This document shows, piece by piece, positions 55,599 to 64,000 of a DNA stretch of 64,000 nt. Below the pieces are notes generated by a model, which did no database searches, was not told where the DNA came from, and saw only the letters and a program-made list of their open reading frames with translations. Source of the stretch: Acidobacteriota bacterium. GTDB taxonomy: Bacteria > Acidobacteriota > Vicinamibacteria > Marinacidobacterales > Marinacidobacteraceae. The position numbers and the translations under genes are program-made. Numbering within the stretch: position 1 is the stretch's first letter; each line of letters starts with the position of its first letter. The DNA is taken from positions 1 to 64,000 of the forward strand of contig JAPPGX010000150.1 in assembly GCA_028877265.1 (NCBI GenBank), read 5' to 3'.

Positions 55599-56776
55599 TG
55601 GCCGGGACCTTGGCCCCCGCGAGCGAAGAGGAGGTGGCCCGGGCGCTCGCGGCGGCGTCCGGGGCGGGCGAGGCGGTCGTCCTCCGGGGCGGCGGCACCC
55701 GCTTGGGACTGGGAGCCCCGGCGCGGACCGATCGGATCGTGGACCTCCGGGGGCTGTCGGGGGTGATCGAGCACCACGTCAGCGACCTGACCGCCGAGGC
55801 CTGGGCCGGCACGACCGTCGGAGCGCTGAACCGCGAACTGGCGGCCCACCGGCAACTGCTCGCGCTCGATCCGCCGCTCCCGGACCGGGCGACCCTCGGC
55901 GGCGTGATCGCGGCGGGCGATCCGGGGGTCCGGGTGGTCCCCGGCTCGCGGCCGCGGGATCTGCTGCTTGGACTCTCGGCAGTGCTGGCCGACGGGACGC
56001 GCATCCGTTCGGGCGGACGCGTCGTGAAGAACGTGACGGGTTACGAGTTGACGAAGCTCTTCACGGGCTCGCTGGGGACCCTGGGGGCGATCACCCGGGT
56101 CACGCTCCGCCTCCGCGCGCTTCCGGAGGCCTCGCGCACCGTCGTCGCGGGCCTCCCGGGCTCCGACTCCGTCGATCAGTTTGCCGACCGGGTGCTGGCG
56201 GCCGCCGCTGCGGCGCCGGGTCCCGCGGCGGTTGCGGTCGTGCCTCCGGGAACGGGACTCCCCGGGCTCCCGGAAGACGGAGGTTTCCGGCTCGCCATCC
56301 GCCTCGAGGGACTGCGGGAGGAGGCGGCGATGTCGCCCGATGGGGTGGCGGAGGCCGCGGGAGGGGGCACGGAAGTCCTCAAGGGCCCCGAAGAGGAGGA
56401 GTTCTGGGCGGGGGTTCGAGACTTCCCCGCCGTGGCGCCCGAGCGGGGGGGGACGCTGGGCCTTGCCGTCCATGGCCCTCCCGGGGCCCTGCTGCGCGCG
56501 GCCTGGAGACTCGCCGCCTTCGGCCCTCCGTTCGCGTTCCCCGATCAGCGCCGCGCTATCGCGAGCATCCCGGGGACGGACTTCGAGGCGGCGCTCGGTG
56601 CGCTTCGGGAGGAGCCGGACGTCAGCGCCGTAGTCGAGACGGCGCCCGACCGCTGGAAGCGCGACAACGACGTCTTCCATCCCCCGCCGTCCTCGCAGGT
56701 CCGCGCGCTCTCGCGCCGGATCAAGGAAGCGCTCGACCCCACGGGGATTCTGGCTCCGGGAAGGATGCCGTTCTGA
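55598..56776 (+). CDS. glcE: Glycolate oxidase subunit GlcE, FAD-binding
   Basis: The second FAD-type subunit, 392 residues. It has VLRGGGTRLGLGAPARTDRI near the N-terminus and GGRVVKNVTGYELTKLFTGS, the typical GlcE stretch, with LGAITRVTLRLRALPE following. The C-terminus ends DPTGILAPGRMPF. It begins at the glcD stop and ends 37 nt before glcF. The family is shorter than GlcD, as here. Confidence 0.94.
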   Translation: MAGTLAPASEEEVARALAAASGAGEAVVLRGGGTRLGLGAPARTDRIVDLRGLSGVIEHHVSDLTAEAWAGTTVGALNRELAAHRQLLALDPPLPDRATLGGVIAAGDPGVRVVPGSRPRDLLLGLSAVLADGTRIRSGGRVVKNVTGYELTKLFTGSLGTLGAITRVTLRLRALPEASRTVVAGLPGSDSVDQFADRVLAAAAAAPGPAAVAVVPPGTGLPGLPEDGGFRLAIRLEGLREEAAMSPDGVAEAAGGGTEVLKGPEEEEFWAGVRDFPAVAPERGGTLGLAVHGPPGALLRAAWRLAAFGPPFAFPDQRRAIASIPGTDFEAALGALREEPDVSAVVETAPDRWKRDNDVFHPPPSSQVRALSRRIKEALDPTGILAPGRMPF

Positions 56777-56813
56777 TGGGCGCTTGTTCCGCGTCCTCGC
56801 GTACATTGATCCG

Positions 56814-58091
56814 GTGACCCAGCCGACCGCCGGTGAGGCCCTCCGGATCTACGAGAAGACTCTCGCCTGCGTCCATTGCGGTCTCTGCCTCCCGGCGTGT
56901 CCCGCCTACGAGAACGCGCCGCGGGAGTCGCTCGCCCCGCGCGGACAGGTCTTCAACGCCCGCGCCCTGCTGGAGGGCCGGCTGCCCGCCAGCGACGGCC
57001 TGGCCGAGGACCTCTACGAGTGCCTCGCCTGCCGCGGCTGCGAGAGCGTCTGTCCAGCGGGAGTGGAGGTCGGCGCCATCGTCGAGGGCGTCCGGGGGCT
57101 GCTCGACGAGGAAGCGGTCGAGCCGCGCCGGGTGCGGGTGCTGAAGCGGTTCGCGCTCGGAGTGGTGGTGGCCCGACCCGCGGTTCTGAAAGCGGCGATG
57201 TGGCTGCTCCGCGTCACTGGCCGCATCGGGCTTCGCCGCCTCGTGCAACCGGTGCTGGCCCGCCTGGCGCCGAAGCTCGCGGCGCGCGAGCGGCTGCTCC
57301 CCGATGTCCCGGCGCGCGAGCGTTTCCCGGCGCGGGCTGCCCCGAGCGGCCAGGCGCGCGGGACGGTGGCGCTCTTCCTCGGCTGCGTCGCGCCGCATCT
57401 CCGGCCGGAAACCAGCCGGGCGGCGATCGAGACGCTTGCCGCGAACGGCTGGGAGGTGGTGATTCCCAGGGAGCAGGGCTGCTGCGGCGCGCTACATCTG
57501 CACGCCGGCCTGCCGGACGTGGCGCGGGGACTGGCGCGCCGGAACCTGGCGGCGTTTCCGGACGACCTCCCGGTGGTGACCACCGCCGCCGGCTGCGGCG
57601 CCGCGCTAGCGGAATACGGCGAGCTGCTGGATGCCGACCCACCAGCGGGCGCCTTCTCCCGGCGGGTGACGGATGTCTCGGCGTTCCTCGCGGAGAGCGG
57701 CTGCCGGCCCCCCGCCGCCGGCCCCCGCGAGACGCCGCTGCGCGTGGTCTACGACGCCCCGTGCCACCTCTTCCACGCCCAGCAGGTGCGCGAAGAGCCG
57801 CTCCGGATCCTCCGGAGCCTGCCCGGGGTGGAACTCGTCACCGTCCGCGATCCGGAACGCTGCTGCGGCTCCGCCGGGATCTACAACGTGACCCGGCACG
57901 ACACCTCGATGGCCGTCCTCGACCGGAAGATGGCGAACATCGCTCCCGCGAACCCCGACCTCATCGCCACCGGCAATATCGGCTGCCAGCTCCAGCTCGC
58001 CGAGGGGGCCCGCCGCGCCGGCCTGAACGCGGAAGTGGCCCACCCGGTCGAACTCCTCGCCGACGCCTACCGGCGCGAAGAGGAGGCCTGA
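56814..58091 (+). CDS. glcF: Glycolate oxidase iron-sulfur subunit GlcF
   Basis: The electron-transfer subunit, 425 residues from GTG 56814. Two 4Fe-4S motifs are CVHCGLCLPACP (Cys19, 22, 25, 29) and CLACRGCESVCP (Cys70, 73, 76, 80). Two CCG domains follow (EQGCCGALHLHAG and ERCCGSAGIYNV). The start is uncertain: TTG 56784 would add ten residues, and neither has a strong Shine-Dalgarno. GlcDEF oxidises glycolate to glyoxylate and passes electrons to the membrane. Confidence 0.93.
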   Translation: MTQPTAGEALRIYEKTLACVHCGLCLPACPAYENAPRESLAPRGQVFNARALLEGRLPASDGLAEDLYECLACRGCESVCPAGVEVGAIVEGVRGLLDEEAVEPRRVRVLKRFALGVVVARPAVLKAAMWLLRVTGRIGLRRLVQPVLARLAPKLAARERLLPDVPARERFPARAAPSGQARGTVALFLGCVAPHLRPETSRAAIETLAANGWEVVIPREQGCCGALHLHAGLPDVARGLARRNLAAFPDDLPVVTTAAGCGAALAEYGELLDADPPAGAFSRRVTDVSAFLAESGCRPPAAGPRETPLRVVYDAPCHLFHAQQVREEPLRILRSLPGVELVTVRDPERCCGSAGIYNVTRHDTSMAVLDRKMANIAPANPDLIATGNIGCQLQLAEGARRAGLNAEVAHPVELLADAYRREEEA

Positions 58092-58106
58092 ACCCGGTCC
58101 CCGGTC

Positions 58107-59666
58107 CTACCTGCGTCCCTTCCGGGGCAGCTTCTCGTCCGCCATCGCCGCGTGGTAGACGAAGGCCGCCACCACCACCGCGTTCTTCTTGAGGTCGTCG
58201 ATCGGCAGGGTGTCGTAGAAGTCGAGGTTCGTGTGACCGCCGGTGCCGCCCACCCGCGCCTGCAGGAACTGGAAGCCCGGCAGGCCGGCGTCGTCGAACG
58301 CCACGTGGTCGGTGCTGCCCACGCTCGCGGGCGCGAGCGTCGTCATCCCGAAATCGTGGAAGGGCGCCATCCACGCTTCGAAGATCGGCCGCACGTGCTC
58401 GTTCTCCTGGAGCCAGACGCCCCGGTAGCGGCCGGGGCCGTAGTCCTGGTTGAAGTACGCGGAGAAAGTGTCGTAACCGGGCTTCGTCCCTGTCTCCGGA
58501 TCGCCGAAGTGCGCCTTCACGTAGGCCCGCGACCCGAAGATGCCCTGCTCCTCTCCGGACCAGAGCGCGATCCGGATGGTCCGGCGGGGCTCGGCGCCGA
58601 CCGCCTTCAGGATCCGCATCGCCTCCAGCATCACCGCCACCCCCGAGCTGTTGTCGCTGGCGTTCGGGCTCGCGTGCCAGGTGTCGAAGTGGGCGCCCAG
58701 CATCACCAGCTCGTGGGCGAGGTCCGTCCCCGGGATCTCCCCCAGGACGTTCCGGGCCTCGCTCGCCGCCTCGCCGTGCCGGTTCCGGACCTCCAGCTCG
58801 ATGGTGACGGGGACTTCGCGCCGCCGGATCCGGTACATCCGGTTGTAGTGCCCGGGGGTGATCGCGATGACGGGCAGGGACGACAGCGTCGCCTCGCGGT
58901 CCCACATGTCCACCTTGGCGCCGGGGCGGGCGAACCCGCGGACGGCCCCCGGCCAGCCGCTCCGTGATTCGAGCACCGCCGCGGCTCCCTCGTCGACGTA
59001 GAACTGGAGTCGTTCGACCGGGCTCAGGACGTCCGGGTGCGGCGGAAGGTCCGCGTACTCGCTCGTGAAGAGCGGGTCCGCCGCCAGCCTCGGCAGCACG
59101 TTCGCCGCGAGCTGCTCCATCTGCTCGTCGGTGCGTTCGGGCGTCCCGGTGGCGAAGCGGGTCCGGTCCACCGCCGCCGGGGGCGTCGAGAGGACCGCCT
59201 TCCCCCGGAGTTTCCCGCGCAGGGCATCGAGGTCGCCCCGCGTCCGCACGTCGGCGATGACGACCTCCAGCGTTTCAGGGCCTTCGGTCCCCGGCGTGTG
59301 GGCGATGGGGTAGCCGACGAGCGTCTGGTACACCGGCTCCTGCATGTGCAGCGAGAAGTAGTCGTTGTCCCAGCTCGCCCCGTAGTTCATGAAAGGCTCG
59401 CGGACCGTGTTCGCGAGCCCGATCTCGGCCATCTCCTCGAGCACCCAGCGCTGGGCCCGGTCCATCGCCGCCGAGTTGGTGAGCCGGCCCCCGATCACGT
59501 CGGTCAGGTAGGACAGGGTGTCCGGCAACTGGGAGCGGTGGAGTCCTTCCTCCCGGATCTTCGCGACCATCTCCCGGTCTACGGGGAAGGGGTCCTGGGC
59601 CGCGGCGGTGGTGACGCCGAAGACCGCCGCACCCGCGATCGACGCCCGGATCAGGTACTGCCTCAT
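58107..59666 (-). CDS. Secreted M28 family metallopeptidase
   Basis: A 519-residue zinc peptidase with a signal peptide (SIAGAAVFGVTTAAAQ). The two-metal site is complete: AHFDTW (His, Asp), NASDNSSGVAVM (bridging Asp), SGEEQGIFGSRA (Glu pair), GSTDHVAFDDAGLPGF (Asp) and GGHTNLDFYDT (His). The protein lacks an obvious C-terminal accessory domain. The gene is convergent with glcF (15-nt gap) and divergent from the VIT1-like gene. Likely function is extracellular or periplasmic amino- or carboxypeptidase activity. Confidence 0.93.
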   Translation of the reverse strand: MRQYLIRASIAGAAVFGVTTAAAQDPFPVDREMVAKIREEGLHRSQLPDTLSYLTDVIGGRLTNSAAMDRAQRWVLEEMAEIGLANTVREPFMNYGASWDNDYFSLHMQEPVYQTLVGYPIAHTPGTEGPETLEVVIADVRTRGDLDALRGKLRGKAVLSTPPAAVDRTRFATGTPERTDEQMEQLAANVLPRLAADPLFTSEYADLPPHPDVLSPVERLQFYVDEGAAAVLESRSGWPGAVRGFARPGAKVDMWDREATLSSLPVIAITPGHYNRMYRIRRREVPVTIELEVRNRHGEAASEARNVLGEIPGTDLAHELVMLGAHFDTWHASPNASDNSSGVAVMLEAMRILKAVGAEPRRTIRIALWSGEEQGIFGSRAYVKAHFGDPETGTKPGYDTFSAYFNQDYGPGRYRGVWLQENEHVRPIFEAWMAPFHDFGMTTLAPASVGSTDHVAFDDAGLPGFQFLQARVGGTGGHTNLDFYDTLPIDDLKKNAVVVAAFVYHAAMADEKLPRKGRR

Positions 59667-59775
59667 GTTCGCCTCCGATCCGCGGCCCGGGCGCGGTCGG
59701 CGCGGGCCCGCGGGTCAGCGGAGAGGGTACTTTCGGGGCCGCCACCCCCGGAATCGCGCGCCCTAGAATGGATCG

Positions 59776-60399
59776 GTGGACGAGTCGCGGAACGACGGTG
59801 AACGCGTGGCGAGGCCGTCGGGGACGGTTGCCGGAGGCCGGCACATCCTGGGGAAGGGTCGCCGGCATGTCGCCACGGGCCGGGCGACGGCATTCCGGGC
59901 GGCCGTGTTCGGGATCAACGACGGCCTGGTCTCGAACACCGCGCTGATCCTGGGCGTGGGCGGGGCGACCGACGATTCCGGCTTCGTGCTGCTGGCCGGC
60001 GCCGCCGGTCTGATCGCCGGATCCCTTTCCATGGCGGCCGGGGAGTACCTGTCGGTGCGCTCCCAGATCGAGATGCTCGAGAACCAGCTCGCGCGCGAGG
60101 AGCTGGGGATCGGTCCCGGTGACGTGGATTCACCCTTTGCGGCCGCCATCTCCTCCTTCCTGAGCTTCGCCGTGGGTGCGGCCGTTCCGCTCCTCCCGTT
60201 CGCGCTGACAGGCGGGACGGCGGCGCTCGCCGCCGGGGCGTCGCTGGCGCTCCTCGCGCTGTTCCTCGCGGGCGCCGCCGCCAGTCTGTTCACCGGACGC
60301 GGCGCGGTTTTCAGCGGCCTGCGCATGGCTGCCATCGGCGGTGCAGCGGCGGCCGTCACCCACGCCGTGGGTCGCCTGTTCGGCGTCGCGATCGGCTGA
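59776..60399 (+). CDS. Short VIT1/CCC1-like (DUF125) iron/manganese transporter
   Basis: A 207-residue membrane protein, GTG start. The N-terminal helix block FGINDGLVSNTALILGVGGA and the GSLSMAAGEYLSVRSQIEML segment are characteristic of the family. The cytoplasmic metal-binding region seen in VIT1 is short here (about residues 95-120). Four to five helices follow, ending AIGGAAAAVTHAVGRLFGVA. Iron or manganese export is inferred from the family. Its neighbours, katG genes, make a link to oxidative stress plausible. Confidence 0.85.
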   Translation: MDESRNDGERVARPSGTVAGGRHILGKGRRHVATGRATAFRAAVFGINDGLVSNTALILGVGGATDDSGFVLLAGAAGLIAGSLSMAAGEYLSVRSQIEMLENQLAREELGIGPGDVDSPFAAAISSFLSFAVGAAVPLLPFALTGGTAALAAGASLALLALFLAGAAASLFTGRGAVFSGLRMAAIGGAAAAVTHAVGRLFGVAIG

Positions 60400-60462
60400 T
60401 TCGCGGCCTGTCGTTGGTAAGATCATCGGCTGCTTTCGGCTAGCCCGCTCGATGCGGTCTGA

Positions 60463-64000
<3,538 letters not shown>

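Noticed and set aside
54643-56004. A 453-codon Arg/Ser-rich minus-strand frame over glcD/glcE
   Set aside because: Extreme Arg/Ser/Pro bias and full overlap with glcD and glcE, both of which have clear family motifs.

Overview
The window is about 64 kb of GC-rich bacterial chromosome. The first half is a dense informational block and the second half is accessory and metabolic. Signal peptides, lipoprotein-like signals and a likely periplasmic catalase point to a diderm; the two catalase-peroxidases and the glycolate oxidase genes point to an aerobic or microaerobic lifestyle. The mix of secreted M28 peptidase, PIG-L deacetylase next to a sodium:solute symporter, a DUF4097-type protein and GC-rich ribosomal operons resembles Gemmatimonadota. 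This is an inference from gene content; I cannot exclude another deep-branching Gram-negative phylum. I see no phage, insertion sequence or CRISPR array.

Region 1 (1-31986, all + strand) is a nearly continuous chain of the rif, str, S10, spc and alpha operons: tuf (5' truncated by the window edge), rpmG, tRNA-Trp, secE, nusG, rplKAJL, rpoBC, then rpsL, rpsG, fusA, the S10 and spc ribosomal proteins, secY, adk, map, infA, rpmJ, rpsM, rpsK, rpsD, rpoA and rplQ. Many neighbours overlap by ATGA or GTGA, which implies translational coupling. The best promoter seen lies between rpoC and rpsL. No tuf follows fusA; the only tuf here is upstream of the rif genes. Zinc-type forms of L33, L36, S14 and S4 are present, and RpoB carries an inserted four-cysteine segment resembling the zinc ribbon of RpoC.

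Region 2 (31987-46890) holds, on mixed strands, a divergent EF-G-like GTPase, a three-gene PilM/PilN/PilO-PilP-like inner-membrane cluster, a secreted asparaginase, a DUF4097 protein, a P1-family peptidase coupled to an aldehyde dehydrogenase, TenA, a DASS (SLC13-type) anion transporter and a large PIG-L deacetylase.

Region 3 (46891-64000) holds a 45-residue membrane protein missed by size cut-offs just before a sodium:solute symporter, then a ClC antiporter and D-aminoacyl-tRNA deacylase coupled by ATGA overlaps, a SurA/DsbA-like lipoprotein, a PPOX-fold protein, an SDR protein lacking its catalytic serine, a YjbQ protein with a cysteine cluster, glcDEF, an M28 peptidase, a short VIT1/CCC1-like transporter, and tandem katG genes: one cytoplasmic, and one with a signal peptide that runs off the window.

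Four copies of a two-hairpin palindromic element sit just after stop codons (rplQ, the EF-G-like gene, tenA, yjbQ), always with the same polarity relative to the gene. This, the RpoB insertion and the PilM-like cluster are the most unusual features.
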